Below, in pieces: positions 36,500-46,759 of a stretch of DNA of 64,000 nucleotides. The stretch is from Pseudomonas fluorescens (GTDB taxonomy: Bacteria; Pseudomonadota; Gammaproteobacteria; Pseudomonadales; Pseudomonadaceae). Positions within the stretch are counted from its first letter, which is position 1; each line of letters begins with the position of its first letter. The position numbers and the translations under genes were made by a program. The DNA lies in assembly GCF_000967965.1 (NCBI RefSeq), contig NZ_LACC01000017.1, positions 101,167-165,166 on the forward strand, read 5' to 3'. The notes beneath the pieces were generated by a model. That model did not search any database and had not been told where the DNA came from. It worked only from the letters and a program-made list of their open reading frames with translations.

Positions 36500-37767
36500 A
36501 CAGCGACCAGCGTTTTTTCGACTTCCTCAAGGAAACTATCGGACTCGACGTGACCTCGGTGGGGCCTGCGATCATCGAGCGAGCGGTGCGCCAGCGCAGC
36601 ATCGTTTCGCAAGCAGTCTCGGCCGATGAGTATTGGCGCACCTTACAGGGCTCGCGGGACGAGCAGCAGGCTTTGATCGAAGCGGTGATCGTTCCGGAAA
36701 CCTGGTTTTTTCGTTATCCGGAATCCTTCGTCACCCTGGTGAAACTGGCTGGCAAGCGTCTGGCCGAGATCAACAACCTGCGCGCACTGCGGATTCTCAG
36801 CCTGCCGTGCTCCACCGGCGAAGAACCGTACTCGATCGCCATGGCGTTGCTCGATGCCGGGCTCAAACCGCACCAGTTCAAGGTCGATGGCCTGGACGTC
36901 AGCCCGTTATCAGTGGAAAGAGCCCGGCGGGCGTTGTACGGCAAGAATTCCTTTCGGGGTGACGACATTGCATTTCGCGACCGTCATTTCATTGCCGAAG
37001 GCGAGAGCTATCGCCTCGATCAGCGGGTGCTCGAGCAAGTGCGCCTGCAGGTTGGCAATCTGCTGGATCCGGCCTTGCTGGCCGGTGAACCGTCCTTTGA
37101 TTTCGTGTTTTGTCGCAACCTGCTGATCTATTTCGACCAGCCGACCCAGAAGCAGGTCTTCGAAGTGCTCAAGTGCCTGACCCATGTAGACGGCGTGCTG
37201 TTTATCGGGCCGGCCGAAGGCAGTCTGCTGGGGCGTTTGGGGATGCGCTCGATCGGCATCCCGCAGTCCTTTGCGTTCAGTCGACAGGGCACTGCGGACC
37301 CTGAACCCTTGCCGGCATTCGTTCCAGCGCCATTGCCAGTGCCGCAACCGCTGCGCAATCCGCCGCCTGCGCCAGTGCGCAGCCGTCCGTTTGTCCGGGT
37401 TGCGCCGCTGCGGCCTGCACCTGCAATCTCCGGCGCCGACACTGCCGCGCTGCTGGCCAATATCGCCGTGCTGGCCGATGAAGGCAAAAGCGCCGAGGCG
37501 CGAGCGGCGTGTGAAAGCTATTTGCGCAGCCATGAGCCGGTGGCCCAGGTCTTTTATTGGCTGGGACTGCTCAGCGATGTGGCCGGCAATACCCTTGAAG
37601 CCCAGGGTTTTTATCGCAAGGCGTTGTACCTCGAACCGCAACATCCCGAAGCGTTGATGCACCTTGCCGGGTTGCTGCAGGCCCAGGGCGACGCGATGGG
37701 AGCCAGACGATTGCAGGAGCGTGCCGCCCGCAGCGCACGTTTCGCCGACAGTGAGCGTAAACGATGA
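36496..37767 (+). CDS. wspC: WspC, CheR-type methyltransferase with TPR tail
   Basis: A 423-residue protein. The N-terminal CheR domain (1-270) has the S-adenosylmethionine loop SLPCSTGEEPYSIAMALLDA and the motif FDFVFCRNLLIYFDQPTQKQ. A Pro-rich linker (about 275-315: PAFVPAPLPVPQPL) leads to a C-terminal TPR region (VFYWLGLLSDVAGNTLEAQG). It methylates WspA and so keeps the pathway responsive. I start at 36496 (MNSDQRFFDF), overlapping the wspB stop; the longer frame from 36403 runs inside wspB. Confidence 0.96.
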   Translation: MNSDQRFFDFLKETIGLDVTSVGPAIIERAVRQRSIVSQAVSADEYWRTLQGSRDEQQALIEAVIVPETWFFRYPESFVTLVKLAGKRLAEINNLRALRILSLPCSTGEEPYSIAMALLDAGLKPHQFKVDGLDVSPLSVERARRALYGKNSFRGDDIAFRDRHFIAEGESYRLDQRVLEQVRLQVGNLLDPALLAGEPSFDFVFCRNLLIYFDQPTQKQVFEVLKCLTHVDGVLFIGPAEGSLLGRLGMRSIGIPQSFAFSRQGTADPEPLPAFVPAPLPVPQPLRNPPPAPVRSRPFVRVAPLRPAPAISGADTAALLANIAVLADEGKSAEARAACESYLRSHEPVAQVFYWLGLLSDVAGNTLEAQGFYRKALYLEPQHPEALMHLAGLLQAQGDAMGARRLQERAARSARFADSERKR

Positions 37768-38444
37768 TTGCCTCCGACACCTTTAGCGTCACCCGGGATG
37801 CCCAGGCCATCGACGATTGCTGGAACCGCATCGGTATCCACGGCGACAAGTCCTGCCCGCTACTCAGCGAGCATATTCATTGCCGCAATTGTGCGGTGTA
37901 TTCGGCGGCCGCCACACGCTTGCTCGATCGCTATGCGTTGCAGCAGGAAGATCGCGGGATCGTGTCCGTTGCGCTAGAAAACGAGGTGAAAACCCGCTCG
38001 CTGTTGATGTTCCGTCTGGGTGAAGAGTGGCTGGGGCTCGCGACCCGAAGCCTGGTAGAGGTGGCGCCGCTGCAAGCGATTCACTCTTTGCCGCATCAAC
38101 GTTCCCGGGCCTTGCTCGGCGTGGCGAATGTGCGCGGCGCGCTGGTCGCCTGCCTGTCGCTGGTGGAGTTGCTGGGGCTCGACAGCACTGGCAACGCGGT
38201 GTCCGGCACGCGGGTCATGCCACGCATGTTGATCATCGCCGCCGATGGCGGGCCGGTGGTGGTGCCGGTGGATGAGGTCGACGGGATTCACGCCATCGAC
38301 GAGCGCATTCTCGATAGCGCATCGCGCTCGGGTGCCCAGGCCAGTGCCAAATACACCCGTGGCGTGTTGCAATTCAAAGGTCGCAGCCTGCGTTGGCTGG
38401 ATGAAGAACAGCTGCTGTCCGCCGTGACCCGGAGTCTCACATGA
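37764..38444 (+). CDS. wspD: WspD, CheW-like coupling protein
   Basis: The 226-residue CheW-type adaptor has an N-terminal extension containing cysteines and histidines (SCPLLSEHIHCRNCAVYSAA, residues about 30-50), then the CheW fold (LLMFRLGEEWLGLATRSLVE, ANVRGALVACLSLVELLG). It joins WspA to WspE. It overlaps wspC and wspE by 4 bases each, as in other wsp operons. Confidence 0.95.
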   Translation: MIASDTFSVTRDAQAIDDCWNRIGIHGDKSCPLLSEHIHCRNCAVYSAAATRLLDRYALQQEDRGIVSVALENEVKTRSLLMFRLGEEWLGLATRSLVEVAPLQAIHSLPHQRSRALLGVANVRGALVACLSLVELLGLDSTGNAVSGTRVMPRMLIIAADGGPVVVPVDEVDGIHAIDERILDSASRSGAQASAKYTRGVLQFKGRSLRWLDEEQLLSAVTRSLT

Positions 38445-40720
38445 CCCCCGAGCAAATGCGCGACGCCTCTCTGCTGGAGCTGTTCAGCCTGGAGGCCGAA
38501 GCCCAGACCCAGGTCTTGAGCGCCGGCCTGCTGGCGCTTGAGCGCGACCCGACCCAGGCCGATCAACTTGAATCGTGCATGCGCGCTGCGCACTCGCTCA
38601 AGGGCGCGGCGCGGATCGTCGGTGTCGACGCCGGGGTCAGCGTCTCCCATGTGATGGAAGATTGCCTGGTCAGTGCCCAGGAACGCCGCCTGTTGCTGCG
38701 CCCCGAGCACATCGATGCGTTGCTGCAAGGCACTGATTTGCTGATGCGTATCGCCACGCCGAATAACAACCCGGAGGCCGCGGACATCGAGGTCTACGTG
38801 GCGTTGATGGCGCGATTGCTGGACCCGACGGCCCCGCTGGTTGCGCCTTCCGCACCGGTGATGGCCGAACTTCAGCTCGAAGCGCCGTCGCCAAGGGTCG
38901 AGCCGCCGGTGCCTGCCGTCGAACCGCCATCGGCGCCGACCCCGCGCAAGACCAAACGCACCACCGAAAACGGCGAGCGAGTGCTGCGTGTTACCGCCGA
39001 GCGCCTGAACAGCCTGCTCGATCTGTCGAGCAAATCCCTGGTGGAAACCCTGCGGCTCAAACCGCACCTGGCGACCATGCAGCGACTCAAGCGCATGCAG
39101 AGCAACAGCCTGCGCGCACTGGAGAATCTCAATGTGCATCTCAAGGATCACGCCTTGAGCCTGGAGGCCCAGGAAGCCCTTGAGGATGCGCGGCGGCTGC
39201 TCGCGCAATCCCAGCAATTGCTCATTGAAAAGAACGCCGAACTCGATGAGTTCGCCTGGCATGCCAGCCAGCGGGCGCAAGTGTTATACGACACGGCGCT
39301 GGCCTGTCGCATGCGGCCGTTTGCCGATGTGCTGACCGGGCAAGTGCGGATGGTCCGGGATCTGGGGCGCGATCTGGGCAAACAGGTGCGGCTGGAGATT
39401 GAAGGCGAAAAGACCCAGGTCGATCGCGACGTACTGGAAAAGCTCGAAGCGCCGCTGACTCACCTGTTGCGCAACGCGGTCGACCACGGCATCGAGACCC
39501 CGGAGCAACGCCTGCTGGCGGGCAAGCCGGCGGAAGGTTTGATTCGCCTGCGCGCGTCTCATCAGGCCGGTTTGCTGGTGCTTGAACTGAGCGATGACGG
39601 TAACGGCGTGGACCTGGAAAAGGTCCGTCGCAGCATCGTTGAACGAAGTTTGTCGCCCGCGCAAACCGCCGCGCAGTTGAGCGAAGAGGAATTGCTGACG
39701 TTCCTGTTCCTGCCCGGTTTCAGTCTGCGGGACACGGTCACCGAGGTGTCCGGTCGCGGCGTCGGCCTGGATGCGGTGCAGCACATGGTCCGGCAGTTGC
39801 GCGGCGCGGTGGTGCTGGAGCAGACGGCGGGCGAGGGCAGTCGTTTCCACCTCGAGGTACCGCTGACCCTGTCGGTGGTGCGCAGCCTTGTGGTGGAAGT
39901 CGGCGACGAAGCCTATGCCTTCCCGCTGGCGCACATTGAGCGCATGTGCGACCTGGAGCCGGCGGATATCGTGCAGGTCGAAGGCCGCCAGCATTTCTGG
40001 CACGAAGGCCGGCATGTCGGCCTGGTGGCGGCCAGTCAGTTGTTGCAACGTCCGGCCAGCCAGAACAGCGGGCAAACCCTGAAGGTCGTGGTGATTCGCG
40101 AGCGCGATGCGATCTACGGCGTGGCCGTGGAGCGGTTTATCGGTGAGCGGACCTTGGTGGTGCTGCCGCTGGATGAGCGTCTGGGCAAGGTGCAAGACAT
40201 TTCCGCCGGGGCCCTGCTCGACGACGGCTCGGTGGTGCTGATCGTCGACGTCGAAGACATGCTGCGTTCGGTGGATAAGCTGCTCAACACCGGTCGCCTG
40301 GAGCGCATTGCCCGCCACAGCAATCAGGTGGTCGAGGCGGCCCGCAAACGAATTCTGGTGGTGGATGATTCCCTGACCGTGCGAGAGTTGCAGCGTAAGC
40401 TGTTGCTCAATCGCGGCTACGACGTGGCGGTTGCGGTGGACGGCATGGACGGCTGGAACGCGCTGCGTTCGGAGGATTTCGATCTGCTGATCACCGACAT
40501 TGATATGCCGCGCATGGACGGTATCGAATTGGTCACGCTGCTGCGTCGGGACAATCGCCTGCAATCGCTGCCGGTGATGGTGGTGTCCTACAAGGATCGT
40601 GAAGAGGACCGGCGCCGTGGACTGGATGCCGGGGCCGACTATTATCTAGCCAAGGCCAGTTTTCATGACGACGCCTTGCTCGATGCAGTGGTTGAGCTCA
40701 TTGGAGGAGCGCGGGCATGA
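38441..40720 (+). CDS. wspE: WspE, hybrid CheA-type histidine kinase
   Basis: The 759-residue hybrid kinase has domains in this order: Hpt with phosphorylated His51 (MRAAHSLKGAARIVG); a Pro-rich linker; a dimerisation/HATPase region (HLLRNAVDHGIETPEQR, ELSDDGNGVDL, GRGVGLDAVQ); a CheW-like domain; and a C-terminal receiver domain (RILVVDDSLTVRELQRKLLL, TDIDMPRMDG). It passes phosphate to WspR (diguanylate cyclase) and WspF (methylesterase). All catalytic boxes look intact. It overlaps wspF by 4 bases. Confidence 0.97.
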   Translation: MTPEQMRDASLLELFSLEAEAQTQVLSAGLLALERDPTQADQLESCMRAAHSLKGAARIVGVDAGVSVSHVMEDCLVSAQERRLLLRPEHIDALLQGTDLLMRIATPNNNPEAADIEVYVALMARLLDPTAPLVAPSAPVMAELQLEAPSPRVEPPVPAVEPPSAPTPRKTKRTTENGERVLRVTAERLNSLLDLSSKSLVETLRLKPHLATMQRLKRMQSNSLRALENLNVHLKDHALSLEAQEALEDARRLLAQSQQLLIEKNAELDEFAWHASQRAQVLYDTALACRMRPFADVLTGQVRMVRDLGRDLGKQVRLEIEGEKTQVDRDVLEKLEAPLTHLLRNAVDHGIETPEQRLLAGKPAEGLIRLRASHQAGLLVLELSDDGNGVDLEKVRRSIVERSLSPAQTAAQLSEEELLTFLFLPGFSLRDTVTEVSGRGVGLDAVQHMVRQLRGAVVLEQTAGEGSRFHLEVPLTLSVVRSLVVEVGDEAYAFPLAHIERMCDLEPADIVQVEGRQHFWHEGRHVGLVAASQLLQRPASQNSGQTLKVVVIRERDAIYGVAVERFIGERTLVVLPLDERLGKVQDISAGALLDDGSVVLIVDVEDMLRSVDKLLNTGRLERIARHSNQVVEAARKRILVVDDSLTVRELQRKLLLNRGYDVAVAVDGMDGWNALRSEDFDLLITDIDMPRMDGIELVTLLRRDNRLQSLPVMVVSYKDREEDRRRGLDAGADYYLAKASFHDDALLDAVVELIGGARA

Positions 40721-41727
40721 GGATCGCAATCGTCAACGACATGCCCATGGCGGTGGAGGCCCTGCGCCGCGCCCTGGCATTCGAGCCGGCCCACGAGGTG
40801 GTCTGGGTCGCCGGCAATGGTGCCGAAGCGGTGCGCCAGTGCGCGCTGGACACGCCGGACCTGATTCTGATGGACCTGATCATGCCGGTAATGGATGGCG
40901 TCGAGGCTACGCGGCGGATCATGGCCGAGACCCCCTGTGCCATCGTCATCGTCACCGTGGATCGCCAGCAGAACGTGCACCGGGTGTTCGAGGCCATGGG
41001 CCACGGTGCGCTGGACGTGGTCGACACCCCGGCCCTCGGCGCCGGCAATGCCCAGGAAGCGGCCGCGCCGTTGTTGCGCAAGATCATGAACATCGTCTGG
41101 CTGATCGGCGACAAGGGCAACAGCCCGCGCTCGACGCCGGCACCGTTGCGCAGTTCGGGCTCTCGCCAGAGCCTGATCGCCATTGGCTCATCCGCGGGTG
41201 GGCCGGCAGCGCTGGAAGTCTTGCTCAAGGGACTGCCGCGTGATTTCTCTCCGGCCATCGTGCTGGTGCAGCACGTTGACCAGGTGTTTGCCGCCGGTAT
41301 GGCCGAGTGGCTCGGCAGCGCCAGCGGCCTCGACGTGCGCCTGGCCCAGGAGGGCGAGCCGCCGCAAGGCGGCACGGTGTTGCTGGCCGGCACCAATCAT
41401 CATATTCGCTTGCTCAAAAACGGCACGCTGGCCTACACCGCCGAACCGGTCAACGAGATCTACCGGCCCTCCATCGATGTGTTCTTCGAGAGCGTGGCCA
41501 GTTACTGGAATGGCGACGCCGTAGGAGTTTTGCTTACAGGCATGGGGCGTGATGGCGCCCAAGGGCTTAAACTCATGCGCCAACAGGGCTACCTGACCAT
41601 CGCACAAGACCAAAACAGCAGTGCGGTGTACGGCATGCCGAAGGCGGCCGCAGCCATCGACGCTGCCGTGGAGATTCGCCCGCTGGACAAGATAGCGCCA
41701 CGATTGCTGGAGATTTTCGCCAAATGA
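40717..41727 (+). CDS. wspF: WspF, CheB-type methylesterase
   Basis: A 336-residue protein with a receiver domain (phosphoacceptor Asp53 in LILMDLIMPVMDG) and a CheB methylesterase domain. The catalytic triad candidates are the serine in AIGSSAGGPAAL, the histidine in LVQHVDQVF and the aspartate in LLTGMGRDGAQG. WspF removes methyl groups from WspA and damps signalling; loss-of-function mutations in it cause the wrinkly-spreader phenotype in P. fluorescens. The frame here is full length with no visible defect. Confidence 0.97.
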   Translation: MRIAIVNDMPMAVEALRRALAFEPAHEVVWVAGNGAEAVRQCALDTPDLILMDLIMPVMDGVEATRRIMAETPCAIVIVTVDRQQNVHRVFEAMGHGALDVVDTPALGAGNAQEAAAPLLRKIMNIVWLIGDKGNSPRSTPAPLRSSGSRQSLIAIGSSAGGPAALEVLLKGLPRDFSPAIVLVQHVDQVFAAGMAEWLGSASGLDVRLAQEGEPPQGGTVLLAGTNHHIRLLKNGTLAYTAEPVNEIYRPSIDVFFESVASYWNGDAVGVLLTGMGRDGAQGLKLMRQQGYLTIAQDQNSSAVYGMPKAAAAIDAAVEIRPLDKIAPRLLEIFAK

Positions 41728-41775
41728 GCACTTTTTCCCTCATTCCTGGCTCAGGTAGTACTCAGGTGACCGCAC

Positions 41776-42777
41776 ATGAATGAATTACAGCTCGACGACT
41801 TCAAGACCGACGAAAACGCCGCCATGGTGTTACTGGTGGACGATCAGGCCATGATCGGCGAAGCCGTGCGTCGTGGACTGTCGAACGAAGAGAACATCGA
41901 TTTCCACTTCTGCGCCGATCCGCACCAGGCCATCGCCCACGCGGTGCGCATCAAGCCGACAGTGATCCTGCAGGATCTGGTCATGCCGGGGCTGGACGGT
42001 CTGAGCCTGGTGCGCGAGTACCGCAATCACCCGGCGACCAAGGACATTCCGATCATCGTCCTGTCGACCAAGGAAGATCCGCTGATCAAGAGCGCGGCCT
42101 TCGCCGCCGGGGCCAACGATTATCTGGTCAAGCTGCCGGACAACATCGAACTGGTCGCACGCATTCGCTATCACTCGCGCTCCTACATGACCCTGCTGCA
42201 ACGGGACGCGGCGTACCGCGCGTTGCGCGTCAGTCAGCAGCAATTGCTCGACACCAACCTGGTGCTGCAACGCCTGATGAACTCCGATGGCCTGACGGGG
42301 TTGTCGAACCGTCGGCACTTCGATGAATACATGGAGCTGGAGTGGCGCCGTTCGCTGCGTGAGCAGAGCCAGTTGTCGTTGCTGATGATCGACGTGGACT
42401 ATTTCAAGGCCTACAACGACAGCTTCGGCCACCTGGAAGGCGATGAAGCCCTGCGCAAGGTCGCCACGGCGATCAAGGACGCCAGCGCCCGTCCTTCGGA
42501 CTTGCCGGCCCGCTACGGCGGCGAAGAGTTTGCTCTGGTACTGCCCAACACCTCCCAGGGCGGTGCACGGCTGGTGGCCGAGAAGCTGCGCCAGACCGTG
42601 GCCGCCCTGAAGATCCCGCATACCTCGCCAACCGAAGGTTCGAGCCTGACCATCAGCATCGGCCTGTCGACCATCACGCCGAAAGCGGGCAGCAACTGCC
42701 GTGATCTGATTTCAGCGGCGGACAAGGGGCTGTATTCGGCGAAGAACAATGGGCGTAATCAGGTGGGGGTCGAGTAA
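41776..42777 (+). CDS. wspR: WspR, diguanylate cyclase response regulator
   Basis: A 333-residue cytosolic protein: receiver domain with Asp67 ([13 protein letters not shown]), a helical stalk (about 135-170), and a GGDEF domain whose active site reads GGEEF at 248-252. The inhibitory I-site RxxD (RPSD, 239-242) lies five residues before it, so product feedback should be intact. Phosphorylation by WspE promotes oligomerisation and cyclic-di-GMP synthesis, raising cellulose/matrix production. It is set apart from wspF by 48 bases, with CAGGTGA as the likely ribosome site. Confidence 0.97.
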   Translation: MNELQLDDFKTDENAAMVLLVDDQAMIGEAVRRGLSNEENIDFHFCADPHQAIAHAVRIKPTVILQDLVMPGLDGLSLVREYRNHPATKDIPIIVLSTKEDPLIKSAAFAAGANDYLVKLPDNIELVARIRYHSRSYMTLLQRDAAYRALRVSQQQLLDTNLVLQRLMNSDGLTGLSNRRHFDEYMELEWRRSLREQSQLSLLMIDVDYFKAYNDSFGHLEGDEALRKVATAIKDASARPSDLPARYGGEEFALVLPNTSQGGARLVAEKLRQTVAALKIPHTSPTEGSSLTISIGLSTITPKAGSNCRDLISAADKGLYSAKNNGRNQVGVE

Positions 42778-42800
42778 CGCTCGACCTGATGGTGATGAAC

Positions 42801-42951
42801 CTGTGGCGAGGGGGCTTGTCGGATCGCCGCACCGCCCCGATTGGGTCGCGAAGCGGCCCCAAAACCGCCGCCTATGTCTGCCAGACATACCGCATTGACT
42901 GGTTTTACGACTGCTTCGCAGCCGAACGGGGGCAAGCCCCCTCGCCACAGG
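42801..42951. repeat. REP pair (family B, inverted)
   Basis: Family B copies at about 42801-42820 (degenerate) and 42926-42951 lie in the 319-bp gap between wspR and prfB. The rest of the gap (42952-43096) should hold the prfB promoter; a TATACT box is seen near 43051. Confidence 0.85.
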
Positions 42952-43096
42952 TGGGTGGTGACTGCTTGATTTGCAGTTGGCAGGTGGCCGCTGACTGAAA
43001 CCATTCGCCGGTAAACCCGCCATGCGGGCTGCCGGGGGCGCTTGATTACGGTATACTCGCCGGCTTTCAAAAGTTCGCCAACGAGTGCTGCCCGTC

Positions 43097-44192
43097 ATGG
43101 AAATCAACCCGATCCTGAACACCATCAAGGACCTGTCCGAGCGCTCCGAAACTATTCGGGGGTATCTTTGACTACGATCAAAAGCATGAGCGTCTGACCG
43201 AAGTCAATCGCGAGCTTGAAGATCCGAGTGTCTGGAACAAACCTGAATACGCCCAGGAACTGGGCCGTGAGCGCGCTGCGCTGGCGCAGATCGTCGATAC
43301 CCTGGACGAATTGAACACCGGTCTGGCCGATTGCCGCGACCTGCTGGACATGGCCGTCGAAGAAAACGACGAAGGCGCAGTGGGCGATGTCGTCGCCGAA
43401 CTGGCCCGTCTCGAGGAAAGTCTGGCCAAGCTGGAATTCCGCCGCATGTTCAGCCATGAAATGGACCCGAACAACGCCTACCTGGACATCCAGGCCGGTT
43501 CCGGCGGCACCGAAGCCCAGGACTGGGCCAACATTCTGCTGCGCATGTACCTGCGCTGGGCCGACAAACGCGGTTTCGACGCGACCATCATGGAACTGTC
43601 CGCCGGTGAAGTCGCCGGGATCAAGGGCGCGACCGTGCACATCAAGGGCGAATACGCGTTTGGCTGGTTGCGGACCGAGATCGGCGTGCACCGTCTGGTG
43701 CGCAAGAGCCCGTTCGATTCCGGCAACCGTCGCCACACCTCGTTCTCCGCGGTGTTCGTCTCGCCTGAGATCGATGACAAGGTGGAAATCGAAATCAACC
43801 CGGCAGACTTGCGGATCGACACCTATCGTTCCTCGGGTGCCGGTGGTCAGCACGTAAACACCACCGACTCGGCCGTACGTATCACCCACGTACCGACCAA
43901 CACCGTGGTCAGCTGCCAGAACGAACGTTCCCAGCACGCCAACAAAGACACCGCCATGAAAATGCTGCGGGCCAGGTTGTACGAGCAGGAAATACAGAAG
44001 CGCAACGCGGCGTCCCAGGCGCTGGAAGACACCAAGTCCGATATCGGCTGGGGTCATCAGATCCGTTCGTACGTGCTCGATGCCTCGCGGATCAAGGATC
44101 TGCGTACCAACATTGAACGCAGCGACTGTGACAAGGTGCTCGATGGCGACATCGACGAATACCTGGAAGCGAGCCTGAAGTCCGGGCTGTAA
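43097..44192 (+). CDS. prfB: Peptide chain release factor 2 with programmed +1 frameshift
   Basis: RF2 recognises UGA and UAA stop codons. The gene is read as 43097-43168 plus 43170-44192 (364 residues): codons 21-25 are CGG GGG TAT CTT TGA, and the ribosome slips +1 at CTT so that TGA becomes GAC. The GGGGG stretch acts as the internal Shine-Dalgarno. The product contains the SPF codon-reading motif ([10 protein letters not shown]) and the catalytic GGQ ([15 protein letters not shown]). When RF2 is scarce, the frameshift is favoured, making expression self-regulating. An annotation tool that ignores this would call only the part after 43170. lysS follows. Confidence 0.97.
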
Positions 44193-44229
44193 GCAATGCA
44201 ATACAGGATCGGCTGACTCAGCGCGATCC

Positions 44230-44274
44230 TTGTAGGAGCGGGCTTGCCCGCGATCCCCAGCCGCAGGCTGGGGA
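44230..44274. repeat. Single REP followed by a hairpin
   Basis: One family A core (TGTAGGAGCGGGCTTGCCCG) is followed directly by CCCCAGCC-GCA-GGCTGGGG, a strong hairpin without a T run. Both lie between prfB and lysS. Confidence 0.75.
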
Positions 44275-44302
44275 CAACGAACCTGATGGAATTTTTAAAG
44301 AC

Positions 44303-45805
44303 ATGAGCGACCTAGAACTCGACCCGCAAGCCCTGCAACAGGAAGAAAACTCCCTGATCGCCCTGCGCAAGGAAAAGCTTGCTGCCGAGCGCGCCAAGGG
44401 CAATGCCTTCCCGAACGACTTCCGCCGCGAAAACTACTGCGAACAACTGCAGAAACAGTACGCGGACAAGACCAAGGAAGAGCTGGCAGAGGCTGCGATC
44501 CCGGTCAAGGTTGCCGGTCGTATCATGCTCAACCGTGGCTCGTTCATGGTGATCCAGGACATGACCGGTCGCATCCAGGTCTACGTCAACCGCAAGACCC
44601 TGTCCGAAGAAACCCTGGCCGCGGTGAAAACCTGGGACATGGGCGACATCATTGCCGCCGAAGGCACCCTGGCCCGTTCCGGCAAGGGTGACCTGTACGT
44701 TGAAATGACCAACGTGCGCCTGCTGACCAAATCCCTGCGCCCGCTGCCGGACAAGCACCACGGCCTGACCGACACCGAACAGCGCTACCGCCAGCGCTAC
44801 GTTGACCTGATCGTCAACGAAGACGTGCGCCAGACGTTCCGCGTGCGTTCGCAAGTCATCGCGCACATCCGCAGCTTCCTGATGAAGCGTGACTTCCTGG
44901 AAGTGGAAACGCCGATGCTGCAGACCATTCCTGGCGGCGCGGCAGCCAAGCCGTTCGAAACCCATCACAATGCGCTGGACATGGGCATGTTCCTGCGTAT
45001 CGCGCCGGAGCTGTACCTCAAGCGCCTTGTTGTTGGCGGCTTCGAGAAAGTGTTCGAGATCAACCGCAACTTCCGTAACGAAGGCGTTTCGACTCGTCAC
45101 AACCCTGAATTCACCATGTTGGAGTTCTACCAGGCCTACGCCGACTACGAAGACAACATGGACCTGACCGAAGAACTGTTCCGCGAACTGGCGCAGCTGG
45201 TTCTGGGCAGCACCGACGTGCCGTACGGCGACAAGGTGTTCCACTTCGGCGAGCCGTTCGTGCGTCTGTCGGTGTTCGACTCGATCCTCAAGTACAACCC
45301 CGAGCTGACCGCTGACGACCTGAACGACATCGACAAGGCTCGTGCCATCGCGAAGAAGGCCGGCGCCAAGGTGCTGGGCTTCGAAGGCCTGGGCAAGCTG
45401 CAGGTGATGATTTTCGAAGAGCTGGTCGAGCACAAGCTGGAACAGCCGCACTTCATTACCCAGTACCCGTTCGAAGTGTCGCCGCTGGCCCGTCGTAACG
45501 ACGACAACCCGAACGTCACCGACCGTTTCGAGCTGTTCATCGGTGGTCGCGAAATCGCCAACGCCTACTCCGAGTTGAACGACGCGGAAGACCAGGCCGA
45601 GCGCTTCATGGCCCAGGTGGCCGACAAGGACGCCGGCGACGACGAAGCCATGCACTACGACGCTGACTTCGTTCGTGCGCTGGAGTACGGCATGCCGCCA
45701 ACGGCGGGTGAAGGCATCGGTATCGACCGTCTGGTGATGCTGCTGACCAACTCCCCGTCGATCCGCGACGTGATCCTGTTCCCGCACATGCGGCCGCAAG
45801 CGTAA
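44303..45805 (+). CDS. lysS: Lysyl-tRNA synthetase, class II
   Basis: A 500-residue class II lysyl-tRNA synthetase. An N-terminal OB-fold anticodon-binding domain ([20 protein letters not shown]) precedes the catalytic core. Motif 2 is [20 protein letters not shown] and motif 3 is [20 protein letters not shown]. It charges tRNA-Lys. prfB and lysS are adjacent in many gamma-proteobacteria. A clear terminator follows. Confidence 0.98.
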   Translation: MSDLELDPQALQQEENSLIALRKEKLAAERAKGNAFPNDFRRENYCEQLQKQYADKTKEELAEAAIPVKVAGRIMLNRGSFMVIQDMTGRIQVYVNRKTLSEETLAAVKTWDMGDIIAAEGTLARSGKGDLYVEMTNVRLLTKSLRPLPDKHHGLTDTEQRYRQRYVDLIVNEDVRQTFRVRSQVIAHIRSFLMKRDFLEVETPMLQTIPGGAAAKPFETHHNALDMGMFLRIAPELYLKRLVVGGFEKVFEINRNFRNEGVSTRHNPEFTMLEFYQAYADYEDNMDLTEELFRELAQLVLGSTDVPYGDKVFHFGEPFVRLSVFDSILKYNPELTADDLNDIDKARAIAKKAGAKVLGFEGLGKLQVMIFEELVEHKLEQPHFITQYPFEVSPLARRNDDNPNVTDRFELFIGGREIANAYSELNDAEDQAERFMAQVADKDAGDDEAMHYDADFVRALEYGMPPTAGEGIGIDRLVMLLTNSPSIRDVILFPHMRPQA

Positions 45806-45815
45806 GTGTTTCAAT

Positions 45816-45844
45816 TAAAAAGCCGCCTTTGAGGCGGCTTTTTA
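45816..45844 (+). terminator. Rho-independent terminator of lysS
   Basis: AAAAAGCCGCC-TTTGA-GGCGGCTTTTT: an 11-bp stem including A/T ends and a T run, 11 bases after the lysS stop. Confidence 0.95.
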
Positions 45845-45903
45845 TTGCCTGTCTGGTACAAACGTATCAACTTGTTACTTTCATCTGAGAGGAAATACCT
45901 GTC

Positions 45904-46620
45904 GTGATTCGTGCAATGGCTCAAGAAGGTGCAGCGGGTATCGCCACAGCGGTCGCTGAAAGCGTTCAGTACCAGGGCCGCAAGGCCAGCCGACAGGGCA
46001 GCGAACAGCGACGACAGGAAATCCTGGATGCCGCCATGCGCATTGTCGTGCGTGACGGCGTACGGGCCGTACGGCACCGTGCGGTGGCTGCCGAGGCACA
46101 AGTGCCGTTGTCGGCGACCACTTACTATTTCAAGGATATCGATGACCTGCTCACCGATACATTCGCCCAATATGTGGAACGCAGTGCGGCGTACATGGGC
46201 AAACTGTGGGTAAACAACGAGGGCCTGCTGCGCGAGATGATCGACAGTGGTGATGGCAGCCCGCAGGCGCGCTCGAAGCTGGCGGACGACATTGCACGGC
46301 TGATGACCGATTACGTTCACCGGCAACTGGTCAATCGCCGCGAACATTTGATGGCCGAGCAGGCGTTCCGTCAGGAGGCATTGCTCAACCCGCGCCTGGC
46401 CGAACTGGTGCGCTCGCATCAGCAAATCCTGTTGCAGGGCTCTTGCCAGCTGTTCCAGGTGTTGGGCTCGCGCGAGCCGCATCAGGATGCCAAGGTGTTG
46501 ACGGCGATAATCGGCCGGATGGAATATCAGGGCCTGCTCAATGTAGACGAGCCCGCCGCCGAAGAGGAAATGCTCGGCATCCTGACGCGCTACATGCACC
46601 TGGTGCTGGCGTCGGTGTGA
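45904..46620 (+). CDS. TetR-family transcriptional regulator
   Basis: A 238-residue regulator starting at a GTG (45904) with GAGGAA upstream; an ATG at 45916 is the alternative. The TetR helix-turn-helix is at about residues 33-80 (EILDAAMRIVVRDGVRAVRH, then AAEAQVPLSATTYYFKDIDD). It has an N-terminal extension of about 30 residues. It holds the same position after lysS as PA3699 in P. aeruginosa, from memory. The target is unknown. Confidence 0.88.
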   Translation: MIRAMAQEGAAGIATAVAESVQYQGRKASRQGSEQRRQEILDAAMRIVVRDGVRAVRHRAVAAEAQVPLSATTYYFKDIDDLLTDTFAQYVERSAAYMGKLWVNNEGLLREMIDSGDGSPQARSKLADDIARLMTDYVHRQLVNRREHLMAEQAFRQEALLNPRLAELVRSHQQILLQGSCQLFQVLGSREPHQDAKVLTAIIGRMEYQGLLNVDEPAAEEEMLGILTRYMHLVLASV

Positions 46621-46638
46621 TTCCGGGCGGAGTTATCC

Positions 46639-46731
46639 CTGTAGGAGCGAGCCTGCTCGCGAAGGCGGCTTAACATTCAACATAGAGGTTGTCTGGCACA
46701 CCCTCATCGCGAGCAGGCTCGCTCCTACAGG
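46639..46731. repeat. REP pair (family A, inverted)
   Basis: Near-perfect inverted family A copies at about 46639-46662 and 46707-46731 lie between the TetR and lipoprotein genes. Confidence 0.9.
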
Positions 46732-46759
46732 TCAGCGGTATGTTCATAGGGAGTTTTGA

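Noticed and set aside
44312..45814. 500-residue antisense frame opposite lysS
   Set aside because: Exact shadow of a conserved synthetase gene; composition is His/Gln/Val-rich without any recognisable motif.
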